DNA of 19,793 nt from JAZGBC01 sp036444495 (GCA_036444495.1 JAZGBC010000024.1:1-19793); one strand, 5' to 3'; positions 6,506-15,555 are shown, counted from the stretch's first letter. The notes: a model not told the origin generated them from the letters alone. Numbers and translations: made by a program.

Positions 6506-8437
6506 CTAGGCCCGGGCCGGGGATTCGATCTTTTCCTCGCCCAAGGCCTGGAGCGCGGCGGCAACGATGCCCCTGTGATCGAGCCCCGCCTTGGCCACCT
6601 GGACGAGCGGCTTGTCGTGATCGATGAAATAATCCGGCAGGGTGAGCGGCCGTATCTTGAGGCCGTTATCGAGCAGCCCGGCGCGCGCCAGGTACTGCAG
6701 GACATAGGTGGCGAAGCCGCCGATCGCGCCCTCCTCCACCGTGATCAGGACCTCGTGCTCGATCGCGAGACGGCGCACCAGGTCCTCGTCCAGCGGCTTG
6801 GCGAAGCGCGCATCGGCCACCGTGGTGGACAGGCCGCGCGCGGCCAATTCGTCGGCCGCGATGAGCGCATCCCCGAGACGCGTGCCGTAGGACAGGATCG
6901 CCACCTTGCTGCCTTCGCGCAGGATGCGCCCCTTGCCCAACTCCAGCGGCGTGCCGCGCGCGGGCAGCGTCAACCCCGTCGCTTCGCCCCGCGGATAGCG
7001 GAAAACGCTGGGCCGGTCGTCGATCTGGGCGGCGGTGGCCACCATGTGCATGAGCTCGACCTCGTCGGCCGCCGCCATGAGCACGAAGCCCGGCAGGCAG
7101 CCCAGGTAGGTGATATCGTAGCTGCCCTGATGGGTCACGCCGTCCTCGCCCACCATCCCGGCCCGGTCGATGGCGAAGCGCACCGGCAGGCTCTGGATCG
7201 CCACATCGTGCACCACCTGGTCGTAGGCGCGCTGCAGGAAGGTAGAGTAAATCGCGGCGAAGGGCTTCAGCCCTTCACACGCCATGCCCGCGGCGAAGGT
7301 CACTCCGTGCTGCTCGGCGATGCCCACATCGAAGCAACGATCCGGGAACCTGTCGGCAAACTTGTTCAGGCTGGTGCCCGACGGCATGGCCGCGGTGATG
7401 GCGACGATCTTGTCGTCCAGCTCGGCCTCGGCGATGAGCGCCTCGGCGAAGACGGCCTGGTAGGCCGGCGCTTTGGGCGTGGGCTTGGACTGCTTGCCGG
7501 TCACCACGTCGAACTTGCCCACGCCGTGATACTTGTCCGAGGATTTCTCCGCCGGCTCGTAACCCTTGCCTTTCTGCGTCACCACGTGGACGAGCACCGG
7601 GCCCTCGTAATCGGCGTCACGCACGTTCTTCAGCACGCGCAAGAGGTGATCCAGGTTGTGGCCGTCGATTGGGCCGACGTAGAAGAGCCCCAGCTCCTCG
7701 AACAGCGTGCCGCCCGTCAGCATGCCGCGCGCGTACTCCTCGGCGCGCGAGACCGCCTTCTCCAACGGGCGCGGGAAGCGCTTGGCTACTTCCTTGCCGA
7801 TGTGGCGCATGGATTGATAGGGCTTGGAGGATATGAGCCGCGAGAGATGCGCGCTGAGCGCGCCCACCGGCGGAGCGATGGACATGTCGTTGTCGTTCAG
7901 GATCACGGTCAGGCGGCTGTTCATGGCGCCCGCGTTGTTCATGGCCTCATAAGCCATGCCCGCGGTCATGGCGCCGTCGCCGATGACGCAGATCACATTG
8001 TTGTCGCCCTCGGCCAAGTCGCGCCCCACGGCGAATCCCAGGCCGGCCGAGATAGACGTAGCGGCGTGCGCCGCGCCGAAGGGATCGTATTCGCTCTCCA
8101 CGCGGTTGGTGAAGCCGGACAGCCCGCCGCCCTGGCGCAGCGTGCGGATGCGGTCGCGCCGGCCGGTAATCACCTTGTGGGGATAGCATTGGTGGCCCAC
8201 GTCCCAGATCAGCCGGTCGGCCGGGGTATTGAAGACATAGTGGATGGCGACCGTCAGCTCGACCACGCCCAGTCCGGCGCCCAGATGTCCGCCGGTTTCC
8301 GAGACCGCGTTGACCACCTCGCTGCGCAATTCGTCGGCCACCTGGGGCAACTGCTTCTCCTCGAGCGCCCGCAGGTCCGCCGGGTAGTTGATGTTGTCCA
8401 ATAGCGGTGTCTGTCTGTTGTGTCCGATTTCGCTCAC
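6506..8437 (-). CDS. dxs: 1-deoxy-D-xylulose-5-phosphate synthase
   Basis: Condenses pyruvate with glyceraldehyde-3-phosphate to DXP, the first step of the MEP isoprenoid pathway, using thiamine diphosphate and Mg in the cytosol. The 643 residues match the family. SETGGHLGAGLG (46-57) includes H51. GDGAMTAGMAYEAMNNAG starts at 153 and is the ThDP/Mg motif. VGIAEQHGVTFAAGMA is the transketolase-type second domain, with the conserved Glu. The start is GTG at 8437 (MSEIGHNRQT), with AGGGG eight bases upstream, and no better ATG is seen nearby. ispA lies 74 bases upstream on the same strand and is probably in the same operon. The order HDAC-like, xseB, ispA, dxs, then tlyA further on recalls a block seen in alphaproteobacteria. 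Confidence 0.97.
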   Translation of the reverse strand: MSEIGHNRQTPLLDNINYPADLRALEEKQLPQVADELRSEVVNAVSETGGHLGAGLGVVELTVAIHYVFNTPADRLIWDVGHQCYPHKVITGRRDRIRTLRQGGGLSGFTNRVESEYDPFGAAHAATSISAGLGFAVGRDLAEGDNNVICVIGDGAMTAGMAYEAMNNAGAMNSRLTVILNDNDMSIAPPVGALSAHLSRLISSKPYQSMRHIGKEVAKRFPRPLEKAVSRAEEYARGMLTGGTLFEELGLFYVGPIDGHNLDHLLRVLKNVRDADYEGPVLVHVVTQKGKGYEPAEKSSDKYHGVGKFDVVTGKQSKPTPKAPAYQAVFAEALIAEAELDDKIVAITAAMPSGTSLNKFADRFPDRCFDVGIAEQHGVTFAAGMACEGLKPFAAIYSTFLQRAYDQVVHDVAIQSLPVRFAIDRAGMVGEDGVTHQGSYDITYLGCLPGFVLMAAADEVELMHMVATAAQIDDRPSVFRYPRGEATGLTLPARGTPLELGKGRILREGSKVAILSYGTRLGDALIAADELAARGLSTTVADARFAKPLDEDLVRRLAIEHEVLITVEEGAIGGFATYVLQYLARAGLLDNGLKIRPLTLPDYFIDHDKPLVQVAKAGLDHRGIVAAALQALGEEKIESPARA

Positions 8438-8511
8438 GTGCCACCCCTTAGTGTGGAAAAGATCCCATCAACTGCTCGCAGACTGCCCGCCCCCTGAACC
8501 CCGCGCGGGTC

Positions 8512-9447
8512 TCAGGAACGCCGGTCGAGCACGAATCTGGCTGTCGCCCTGAGAAGGTCTGCTTTTTCCGCGAAGATTTCAAGTCGTACACATGCTTGTT
8601 TTACCAGAGCCTCTGCCTTGGCCCTGGCGCCCTCGGGGCCGAGCAGGCCGACGAAGGTCGCCTTGCCGGCGGCCTGGTCCTGGCCGGTGGGTTTGCCCAG
8701 CTCTTCGGGCGTGGACTGCGAATCCAGCAGATCGTCGACGATCTGGAAGGCGAGGCCCAGGTCACGCGCGTAATCCACCAGCATCTGGCGTGCCTGCGGC
8801 CCGGCGCGGCCCAGAATCGCCCCCGCTTCGCACGAAAATGTGATCAGGGCACCGGTCTTGAGCCCCTGCAGATTGGTGATCCCCTCCAGATCCAGGTCCG
8901 CGCGCTCGGGCGCGATGTCGATCATTTGCCCGCCAACCATCCCGGCCACACCCGCGGCCGCAGCCAGCCCGGCAACAAGCTCGGCGCGCACCGCCGGCTC
9001 CTCGTGGCAGCGCGTATCCCCCAGCAGACCGAAGGCCTCCGTCAGCAGCCCATCACCCGCCAGGATCGCCGTGGCCTCGTCGAAGGCCTTGTGCAGCGTC
9101 GGCCGGCCGCGGCGCAGGTCGCTGTCGTCCATGGCGGGCAGGTCGTCGTGGATCAGGCTGTAGCAATGGATCATCTCCACCGCCACGGCGCATTGCAGCG
9201 CATTCTCCGGCTCCACGTCGAAGAGCCTGGCGGATTCCATCACCAGGAAGGGGCGTAGCCGCTTGCCGCCGGACAGCGCGCTATGGCGCATGGCCTCGAT
9301 CACGCGGCCGCGCGAACCCGCAGCCGGGGCCAGGACCTCGTCCAGGCGCCTGGTAACGGCCTCGCCGCCGCGCGCCAGCGCGTCGGTCAGACGGTCCGAT
9401 CCGCTCGTGTCACTCGGCCTCAAAAGATTCGCTTGTGATGTCCCCAT
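8512..9447 (-). CDS. ispA: Farnesyl diphosphate synthase (geranyltranstransferase)
   Basis: A short-chain trans-polyprenyl diphosphate synthase that elongates DMAPP with IPP. Numbered from ATG 9447 it has 311 residues. The GGKRLRP substrate motif is at 60-66, the first Asp-rich motif DDLPAMD at 101-107 followed by RRGRPTLH, GLKTGALI near 195-202, and the second Asp-rich motif DDLLD at 238-242. The four-residue insertion in the first motif is typical of bacterial FPP/GPP synthases. The start is uncertain. ATG 9447 overlaps xseB by 38 bases and has only a G-rich stretch upstream; a TTG at 9423 would trim eight residues, and the frame is open back to 9525. The overlap with xseB implies coupled translation, with dxs continuing the operon. 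Confidence 0.94.
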   Translation of the reverse strand: MGTSQANLLRPSDTSGSDRLTDALARGGEAVTRRLDEVLAPAAGSRGRVIEAMRHSALSGGKRLRPFLVMESARLFDVEPENALQCAVAVEMIHCYSLIHDDLPAMDDSDLRRGRPTLHKAFDEATAILAGDGLLTEAFGLLGDTRCHEEPAVRAELVAGLAAAAGVAGMVGGQMIDIAPERADLDLEGITNLQGLKTGALITFSCEAGAILGRAGPQARQMLVDYARDLGLAFQIVDDLLDSQSTPEELGKPTGQDQAAGKATFVGLLGPEGARAKAEALVKQACVRLEIFAEKADLLRATARFVLDRRS

Positions 9448-9661
9448 CGGGCCCCAGGCTGATTTTTTCGATTCTTTCCTGCGCCTCGCGCAATTTCGCC
9501 TCGCAGTGGCGCTTGAGCTTGTCACCGCGCGCGTAGGCTTCGATGGCCTCGTCCAGCTTGCCCTCCCCCGATTCCAGCCGCGAGACGATCTCCTTGAGCT
9601 CCTCGAGCGCCTCCTCGAAGCTCATCTTCCCGACATCCTGGAGATTTTTCGTCTTCGCCAT
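9410..9661 (-). CDS. xseB: Exodeoxyribonuclease VII small subunit
   Basis: An 83-residue helical subunit that binds XseA to form exonuclease VII, which degrades single-stranded DNA. The family pattern is clear: MSFEEALEELKEIVSRLESG (13-32), then GEGKLDEAIEAYARGDKLKRHCEAKLREAQERIEKI. Length is normal. ATG 9661 is preceded by two AGGA repeats. The 3' end runs into ispA, a common arrangement; xseA is not in the window. The acidic tail (DITSESFEAE) is unremarkable. Confidence 0.95.
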   Translation of the reverse strand: MAKTKNLQDVGKMSFEEALEELKEIVSRLESGEGKLDEAIEAYARGDKLKRHCEAKLREAQERIEKISLGPDGDITSESFEAE

Positions 9662-9731
9662 GTCCTATCCTACGACTCGCGGGTAATTTTACGGGGCCGG
9701 CGCGGCCGCCACAACCACCAGAGATTTGGTA

Positions 9732-10661
9732 TTAGACCGCCATGAGCGCGCCCACATGAGCCGCCACCGACCTAGCCAAGGCATCGAGGTTGTAGCCGCC
9801 CTCCAGTGTCGAGACCAGCCGGCCGCCACAGAAATCACGCGCCACGGCCAAAAGCTCGCTGGTGGCCCAGGCGTAGTCCTCCTCCTCCAGGCGCAAACCG
9901 GCCAGTGGGTCCTCCGCGTGGGCGTCGAAGCCGGCCGAGATCAGCACGAAGTCCGGCTCGAAGCGGATCAGCGCGGGCAGGATCGTCTCGCGCATGCCGT
10001 GGCGGAACTCCAGCGATCCGGCCATGGACTGCAGCGGTACGTTGACGATGTTGCCGCTCACCCCACGCTCCTCGGAACTGCCGGTGCCGGGATAGAACGG
10101 CATCTGATGGGTCGAGGCGTAGAAGAGATCGCCATCGTCCCAGAAGGCCGCCTGGGTGCCGTTGCCGTGGTGCACGTCGAAATCGATGACCGCCACGCGC
10201 CTCAGGCCATGCGCCCCGCGCGCTTGAAAAGCCCCCACGGCGACGCTGTTGAACAGGCAAAAGCCCATGGCGCGGTCCGGCTCGGCGTGGTGGCCGGGCG
10301 GGCGCACGGCACAGAAAGCGTTCTCGGCCTCGCCGGCCATCACCGCGTCCACGGCCGCGCAGACGGCCCCGGCGGCCCGCTTGGCCGCCTCGCCCGAACC
10401 AGGGGAGACTATGGTGTCCGGATCCAGCCCATTGTGCCCGGTGGCCGGAATCGCATCCAGGACCGCATTGACGTGGGCCTCAGGATGGACGCGGGTAAGC
10501 TGCTCGCGCGTCGCCTCCGGCGCCTCGCGCCGCTCCAGCCCCCTGAATTCAGGCGCATCGAGCGCCGCCAGCACCGCTTCCAGCCGGGCCGGGCTTTCGG
10601 GATGCATCCGGCCCGGATCGTGCCCGAGACAGGCCGGATGGCTGTAGATCAGGGTGGTCAT
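9732..10661 (-). CDS. Histone deacetylase-like hydrolase (acetylpolyamine/HDAC family)
   Basis: A zinc-dependent amidohydrolase of the arginase/deacetylase fold, 309 residues. Visible active-site parts are RPPGHHAEP with the His pair H124-H125, the zinc ligands D162 and H164 in IDFDVHHGNGT, D246 in SAGFDAHAEDPL, and Y290 in LEGGYNLDAL. All catalytic residues appear intact. Bacterial relatives hydrolyse acetylated polyamines, acetylated proteins or other N-acyl amides; the substrate here cannot be told. ATG 10661 has a perfect AGGAGG (10673-10668) six bases upstream. It is first in a minus-strand run with xseB (70 bases downstream), ispA and dxs, and is divergent from the RND efflux genes across a 256-base gap. 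Confidence 0.93.
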   Translation of the reverse strand: MTTLIYSHPACLGHDPGRMHPESPARLEAVLAALDAPEFRGLERREAPEATREQLTRVHPEAHVNAVLDAIPATGHNGLDPDTIVSPGSGEAAKRAAGAVCAAVDAVMAGEAENAFCAVRPPGHHAEPDRAMGFCLFNSVAVGAFQARGAHGLRRVAVIDFDVHHGNGTQAAFWDDGDLFYASTHQMPFYPGTGSSEERGVSGNIVNVPLQSMAGSLEFRHGMRETILPALIRFEPDFVLISAGFDAHAEDPLAGLRLEEEDYAWATSELLAVARDFCGGRLVSTLEGGYNLDALARSVAAHVGALMAV

Positions 10662-10917
10662 GGGCCGCCTCCTCGCCGCGCCGGCAACCAGTATCAGACG
10701 CCAGGGGCCGGGATGGCCATAGGGATTCGGCTCCGGGTAGGGATACCGGGGCCGAAAGCAGCGTAAAAACCCTTTGTTAAGACAATCTTGGCTTGCTGTC
10801 AGAGGGACGGGCGTAGCCTATTAGGGCATTGACTTATTGGCTGAAAACCACCAAATCTGGGGTCGAAGTACACTCAGTAGTTTACCTCGATCGTCCCGCG
10901 GGTCACAGGAGGCCTTG
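10662..10917. other. Divergent intergenic region between the HDAC-like and RND adaptor genes
   Basis: This 256-base gap must hold promoters for both directions. It is AT-richer near 10761-10860. TTGACT at 10829-10834 is a possible plus-strand -35, but the hexamer at the proper spacing is a poor -10. No gene, RNA or strong inverted repeat is visible. Confidence 0.4.
10907..10912 (+). promoter_or_regulatory. Ribosome binding site that fixes the RND adaptor start
   Basis: A perfect AGGAGG lies five bases before GTG 10918. The reading frame is open back to a TTG at 10837, but the extra 27 residues are polar and would bury the signal peptide, so the GTG start is preferred. Confidence 0.8.
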
Positions 10918-12036
10918 GTGATCGTGCGCGTGCTCTTTTTGTCGCTTGCCCTGGCCGTGCCCGGGCTGGCCGCGGCCTCCTTCACCGTGCCGCCGGCCAT
11001 GGCCCAGAACGCCATGCTGGTGCGCGTGGACACGGTCAAGCGCGTGCCCCTGTCCCAGACCGTGCCGGTGATCGGGCGCCTGGTCGCGCAAATGCGCGGC
11101 GAGATCGCGGCGCGCATCAACGGGCCGGTCGAGTCCTTCGAAGTGGAGGTCGGCGACCGGGTCGAGGCGGGCCAGGTGATCGCCCGGCTCAACGCCACCG
11201 CGCTTCAGGCCCGGCGCGACCTTTTCGCCGGCAAGCTGAACGAGACGCGTGCAAAACTTTCGGTCAAGAAGGCGGAGCTCGCGCTCGCGCGCCAGGCATT
11301 CAAGCGCCTTGAGAGGCTCAAGAAATCGGCCGCCTTCAGCCAGGCGCGCTTCGAGGACTCGCGCCAGAAGGTCGCCATCGCCAAGGCCGAGGTGCGCGAG
11401 GCCGAATCCGCCATCGCCGGCGCCAAGGCGGACCTGCAGCTTACCGAGATCAATCTCTACAACGCCGAGGTCCGCGCTTCTTACGCCGGTGTGGTGACCG
11501 AGCGTCTGACCGAGGCCGGGGCCTACGTCCAGGTCGGCCAGGCGGTGATCCGCGTGATCGCCGACCAATCGTTGGAGATCGAAGCCGACGTGCCGTTCCA
11601 GCATCTGACCGTCCTGACGCCCGGGACCGAGCTTCAGGTCACGCTCGACGACCGTAGCCGGCACAGCGCCGTGGTCCGCGCGGTGATTCCCTCGGAGAAC
11701 CCGCTGACCCGGACCCGCACCGTGCGCTTCGTTCCCAATTTCGGCGAGACGACGCGCCCGCTCGCCCACGATCAGAGCGTCACACTGGAGATTCCCATCG
11801 GCACGGGGCGCGACGTGCTCACCGTGCACAAGGACGCCATCGTCAAACGCCGCGGACAGGACATGGTCTACGTGGTCCAGGGCGAGGACGCCCTGCCCCG
11901 CCCGGTTCGCCTCGGCGCCGCCGTGGGCAGCCGCTTCGAGGTTTTGGACGGCCTCAAGGACGGCGACAAGGTGGTCGTGCGCGGCAACGAACGCCTGAAG
12001 CCGGGCGACAAGGTGCGGATCATCGGAGCCTCCTGA
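10918..12036 (+). CDS. RND efflux periplasmic adaptor (membrane fusion protein)
   Basis: The adaptor subunit of a tripartite efflux pump, 372 residues from GTG 10918. It begins with a signal peptide (MIVRVLFLSLALAVPGLAAA, with a likely processing site near PPAMAQ-NA). The first half of the lipoyl domain is INGPVESFEVEVGDRVEAGQVIARL. An alpha-helical hairpin rich in Lys, Ala and Glu spans about residues 95-170. The second lipoyl half includes YNAEVRASYAGVVTERLTEAG, and beta-barrel and membrane-proximal domains follow, ending GDKVVVRGNERLKPGDKVRI. No lipobox Cys is seen, so it is probably not a lipoprotein. It overlaps the permease by TGATG, indicating coupled translation. No TolC-like outer-membrane gene is in the window. 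Confidence 0.93.
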   Translation: MIVRVLFLSLALAVPGLAAASFTVPPAMAQNAMLVRVDTVKRVPLSQTVPVIGRLVAQMRGEIAARINGPVESFEVEVGDRVEAGQVIARLNATALQARRDLFAGKLNETRAKLSVKKAELALARQAFKRLERLKKSAAFSQARFEDSRQKVAIAKAEVREAESAIAGAKADLQLTEINLYNAEVRASYAGVVTERLTEAGAYVQVGQAVIRVIADQSLEIEADVPFQHLTVLTPGTELQVTLDDRSRHSAVVRAVIPSENPLTRTRTVRFVPNFGETTRPLAHDQSVTLEIPIGTGRDVLTVHKDAIVKRRGQDMVYVVQGEDALPRPVRLGAAVGSRFEVLDGLKDGDKVVVRGNERLKPGDKVRIIGAS

Positions 12037-15000
12037 TGGACCTCATCAAGCTCGCCATCAATCGGCCCACCGCGGTGATCGCCGCCGTGCTCATGGTGGT
12101 GATGTTCGGTCTGGTGGCGCTGCAGACCATCCCGATCCAGCTCTCCCCCGACGTCAACCGCCCGGTCATCACGATCACCACGATTTGGCCGGGCGCGGCC
12201 CCCGCCGAGATCGAGCGCGAAATCCTCAACCGCCAGGAAGAGGAGATGGCGGGCCTCGAGGGCCTGACCTCGATCACCGGGCGCGCCCAGCAGGGCCGCA
12301 GCCGCCTGACCCTGGAATTTGGCGTCGGCGGCAACATGGACCGGGCCCTGCTCCTGGTCGCCAACCGCCTCGACCGGGTCAACGGCTATCCGGATGAAGC
12401 CAGCGAGCCCACGTTCGATACCGCAGGCAGCGATGACAAGCCGATCGCCTGGTTCATCATCAACCGGGTCGAGGGCAACACGCGGCCGATCCACGAGTAC
12501 GGCGATTTCATCGAGGACGTGGTCAAGGACCGTATCGAGCGCGTGCCGGGCATCAGCCGCGTCGCGATCTACGGCGGCAGCGAGCGGGAGATCCAGATCA
12601 CGGTCGAGCCCCAACTGCTCGCCCGCTACAGGCTCACGGTAAGCGCCGTCGTCCAGGCGCTGCGCGGCGCCAACGCCTCCGTGACGGCGGGCGACGTGGA
12701 GGAGGGCAAGCGCCGCTACGTGACGCGCCTCGAGGGCGAGCTCAACACCCTCGATACCATCCGCGCCGTGGTCCTGCGCTCCTACGAGGACAAGCGCAGC
12801 GGGCGTCTGGCCCGGGTCACCATGGGCGACGTGGCCGATGTGTCCTTCGGCTACAAGGACCCCACGGCCGCCATCCGGCTGCTCGGCGTGCCCTCCCTCG
12901 CCTTCAACGCCCAGCGCGAGACCGGGGCCAACGTGATCGAGGTCATGGCCGGCATCGACGCGGCGGTTGAGGAGCTCAACCGATCCGCCATGGCGCGCAA
13001 CGGCCTTATCCTGCGCCAGGTCTACGACGAGACGGTGTACATAAATTCGGCCATCAACCTGGTGCGCCAGAACGTCTGGGTCGGCGGCAGCATGGCGGTC
13101 ATTATCCTTTTGCTCTTCCTGCGCTCGATGCGGGCCACGCTGATCATCTCCATCGCCATTCCGGTCTCGGTCGTGGGCGCCTTCGTCGCCATGGCCGCGC
13201 TCGGCCGCTCGATCAACGTGATCTCGCTGGCCGGCCTGGCCTTTGCGGTCGGCATGGTGGTGGATGCGGCCATCGTGGTGCTGGAGAACATCTACCGGCA
13301 CCGAGAAGCCGGCAGGCCCGCAAAGCTGGCCGCCTATCTGGGCACTCGCCAGGTCTGGGGCGCGGTGCTGGTCTCGGCGCTCACCACGGTCATGGTGTTC
13401 ATCCCGATCCTGGTGATGGAGCTGGAGGTCGGGCAGCTATTCCGGGATATCGCAGTGGCCATCTCGGTCTCCGTGCTGCTCTCGCTGATCGTCTCCATCA
13501 CCGTGATCCCGGCCTTGTCCAAGCGCATCTTCGCCAGCAAACGGCGCGGGGCGGACCCCTCGGGGGGCGTGTATCGCCTGCCGCTGCCCGGAATCGACCA
13601 CTTTGCGCGCGCCTTCGTGGCCGTGGTCATGGGCTTCGTCAGGGCCGTGGTGCGAAACCGGGTGCTCGCCTTGGCCGTGGTGGCCGTGGTGACGACGGCC
13701 GCGGGGGTGGGGGCCTGGATGTACCTGCCCAAGCTGGAATACCTGCCCGAGGGCAACCGCAACCTCGTCTTCGGAGTCATCATCCCGCCGCCCGGCTACA
13801 ACCTGGCGACCATGACCGAGATCGCCGAGGAGATCGAAACCGCGATCCGGCCGCATTTCGCCAGTGTCTCGGGGCCCGAGTCGGCGCCCGGGGAGCCACC
13901 GAAGATCCGGCGCTTCTTTTTCGTCGCCACCCGGGGGCGTACTTTCCTGGGGGCGTCCTCCGTAGACCCTCAGCGCGCGGGCGAGCTGATCCCCATCCTG
14001 CGCGAGCCGGTGTTCCGCGAGCCCGGCACCTTCGGCTTCATCTCTCAGCCCTCCATCTTCGGCCGTGGCCATGGCGGCGGGCGTAAGCTCGAATTGGACA
14101 TCTCGGGCGATGATCTGGAGGAAATCCTCGAGGTGGCGGTCCGCGCGGCGGGCAAGGTGCTCAAGGCCTTTCCCCTTAGCGCCGGTAACCAGCTCCGCCC
14201 CAACCCGGGGCTCGAGCTGGGCGCGCCGGAGGTGCGGGTCATTCCCAACCGGCTGCGCCTGGCGGACAACGGCGTCACCGCGCGCGAGTTGGGCGAGACG
14301 CTGGACGCCTTCAACGACGGGCTGCGCGTCGCCGAGGTCACCGTGGGCAGCCAGCGTCTGGACCTGACCCTGCGCGGACCGGACCGGAACGTGATGGAGA
14401 CCCAGGGCATCGGCAACCTGCCGGTGGTCACCTCCTCCGGTCTGATCCTGCCCACCTCCTCTCTGGCGGAGGTGGTGCTCACCTCCGGGCCCACCGAGAT
14501 TCGCCACCGCGAGCGGTTCCGCACGGTGACGCTGGAGATTCGCCCGGCGCCCGGCGTGCCGCTCGAGGCCGCGCTCGACAAGATTCGCGACGAGGTGATG
14601 AAACCGCTCCTGGCCGAGGGCCTGCCGCCGGGGGTCAAGCTCGGGCTTTCCGGCACCGCCGACAAGCTGGCCCAGACCTGGGACGCCATGAAATGGCAAC
14701 TGATGATCGCGGTCGCAATTGTCTTCCTGGTCATGGCGGTGCTGTTCGAGAGCTTCTTCTATCCGCTCATCATCCTGCTTTCCGTGCCCGTGGCCGCCGC
14801 GGGCGGCGTTGCCGGGCTCGTGGCGTTGAACCGCTTTCACTTCCAGCCGCTCGACATGCTGACCATGCTGGGCTTCGTGATCCTGATCGGCATCGTGGTG
14901 AACAACGCCATCCTGCTGGTGCATCAGACCCTGCACCACGTGCGCGAGGAGGGCATGGCCGCGATGGATGCCATCCTGGAGGCGACGCACAACCGCATCC

Positions 15001-15305
15001 GGCCGATCTTCATGTCGACGCTGACCAGCGTGGTCGGAATGCTGCCGCTGGTGCTGTTCCCCGGCGCGGGCTCGGAACTCTATCGCGGCCTGGGCTCGGT
15101 GGTGGTCGGCGGGCTTGCGCTCTCGGCCGTGCTCACGCTGCTGCTCATTCCGCCCATGATGACCATGATGGTCGGACCCCTCGAGCGGCGCCGGCGCAAC
15201 AATCTGCTCGAGGAAGGCGACACCCTGCCTTCCCTGACCAGCGGCGGAAGCCCGCCGCGGCTGACCAGTCCCGGGAGCCGGCCGGAACCCGCCCCCGGCG
15301 AGTGA
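12036..15305 (+). CDS. RND efflux pump permease subunit
   Basis: An inner-membrane, proton-driven exporter of 1089 residues with the AcrB-type repeat: a TM helix near residues 12-32, a large periplasmic loop, TM2-6 (about 345-490), a second TM helix near 540-560, a second loop, and TM8-12 (from about 885). TM4 reads GMVVDAAIVVLENIYRH, giving D410-A411 where AcrB has Asp-Asp (407/408). TM10 reads IVVNNAILLVHQ, giving N956 where AcrB has K940. The substrate cannot be assigned. Position 1 overlaps the adaptor stop as TGATG. The tail after TM12 (about 40 residues, rich in Ser, Pro and Gly) is probably disordered. The tusA gene converges on it with a 22-base gap. Confidence 0.95.
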   Translation: MDLIKLAINRPTAVIAAVLMVVMFGLVALQTIPIQLSPDVNRPVITITTIWPGAAPAEIEREILNRQEEEMAGLEGLTSITGRAQQGRSRLTLEFGVGGNMDRALLLVANRLDRVNGYPDEASEPTFDTAGSDDKPIAWFIINRVEGNTRPIHEYGDFIEDVVKDRIERVPGISRVAIYGGSEREIQITVEPQLLARYRLTVSAVVQALRGANASVTAGDVEEGKRRYVTRLEGELNTLDTIRAVVLRSYEDKRSGRLARVTMGDVADVSFGYKDPTAAIRLLGVPSLAFNAQRETGANVIEVMAGIDAAVEELNRSAMARNGLILRQVYDETVYINSAINLVRQNVWVGGSMAVIILLLFLRSMRATLIISIAIPVSVVGAFVAMAALGRSINVISLAGLAFAVGMVVDAAIVVLENIYRHREAGRPAKLAAYLGTRQVWGAVLVSALTTVMVFIPILVMELEVGQLFRDIAVAISVSVLLSLIVSITVIPALSKRIFASKRRGADPSGGVYRLPLPGIDHFARAFVAVVMGFVRAVVRNRVLALAVVAVVTTAAGVGAWMYLPKLEYLPEGNRNLVFGVIIPPPGYNLATMTEIAEEIETAIRPHFASVSGPESAPGEPPKIRRFFFVATRGRTFLGASSVDPQRAGELIPILREPVFREPGTFGFISQPSIFGRGHGGGRKLELDISGDDLEEILEVAVRAAGKVLKAFPLSAGNQLRPNPGLELGAPEVRVIPNRLRLADNGVTARELGETLDAFNDGLRVAEVTVGSQRLDLTLRGPDRNVMETQGIGNLPVVTSSGLILPTSSLAEVVLTSGPTEIRHRERFRTVTLEIRPAPGVPLEAALDKIRDEVMKPLLAEGLPPGVKLGLSGTADKLAQTWDAMKWQLMIAVAIVFLVMAVLFESFFYPLIILLSVPVAAAGGVAGLVALNRFHFQPLDMLTMLGFVILIGIVVNNAILLVHQTLHHVREEGMAAMDAILEATHNRIRPIFMSTLTSVVGMLPLVLFPGAGSELYRGLGSVVVGGLALSAVLTLLLIPPMMTMMVGPLERRRRNNLLEEGDTLPSLTSGGSPPRLTSPGSRPEPAPGE

Positions 15306-15327
15306 GCCGAGCCGATCGCGATTCCTT

Positions 15328-15555
15328 TCAAACCTTTTTGCGAATTCTGAAGATAAAAACGCCGTCCTCTTCGCGCGCCTCGACAAGCTCGTCGCCGGTT
15401 TTCGCGCAATAGGACTTGAAATCGATCATGGAGCCGGGATCGGTCGCCTGCACTTCGAGCAGCGCGCCGGGCGCCATTTTCTTGAGCGCCTTGCGCGTGC
15501 GCAGGATCGGCAGCGGGCATGTCAGCCCTTTGGCGTCGAGGATGTTCAGACTCAT
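15328..15555 (-). CDS. TusA/SirA-family sulfur carrier
   Basis: A 75-residue protein that carries sulfur as a persulfide on Cys13 of the CPxP motif (LTCPLPILRTRKAL, 11-24). The rest (PGALLEVQATDPGSMIDFKSYCAKTGDELV) matches the family, which delivers sulfur for tRNA 2-thiouridine, molybdenum cofactor or dissimilatory sulfur oxidation. Whether it is true TusA or a paralogue cannot be decided, so no symbol is given. It is divergent from an ArsR-family regulator 122 bases away whose cysteine spacing suggests persulfide sensing, so a sulfur-stress link is plausible. The ribosome binding site is weak. Confidence 0.92.
   Translation of the reverse strand: MSLNILDAKGLTCPLPILRTRKALKKMAPGALLEVQATDPGSMIDFKSYCAKTGDELVEAREEDGVFIFRIRKKV

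Noticed and set aside
5582..8404. A 940-codon open frame on the plus strand, antisense to dxs and the ClpP-like gene
   Set aside because: It runs against two well-supported genes, and its product is rich in His, Arg, Gly and Gln without any domain, the usual shadow of a high-GC reading frame.
10829..10857. TTGACT as a -35 for the RND operon
   Set aside because: The hexamers at 16-18 bp spacing match TATAAT at only two or three positions, too weak to list as a promoter.
10837..10917. Upstream TTG start for the RND adaptor
   Set aside because: AGGAGG sits correctly in front of GTG 10918, and the extra residues precede and disturb a good signal peptide.
11868..13301. A 477-codon minus-strand open frame across the adaptor/permease junction
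   Set aside because: No recognisable domain; it is antisense to the coupled RND genes and has the same artefact composition.
13437..15386. A 649-codon minus-strand open frame opposite the RND permease
   Set aside because: Its product is low-complexity His/Arg/Asp/Gly sequence mirroring the permease codons. The permease has clear family motifs.
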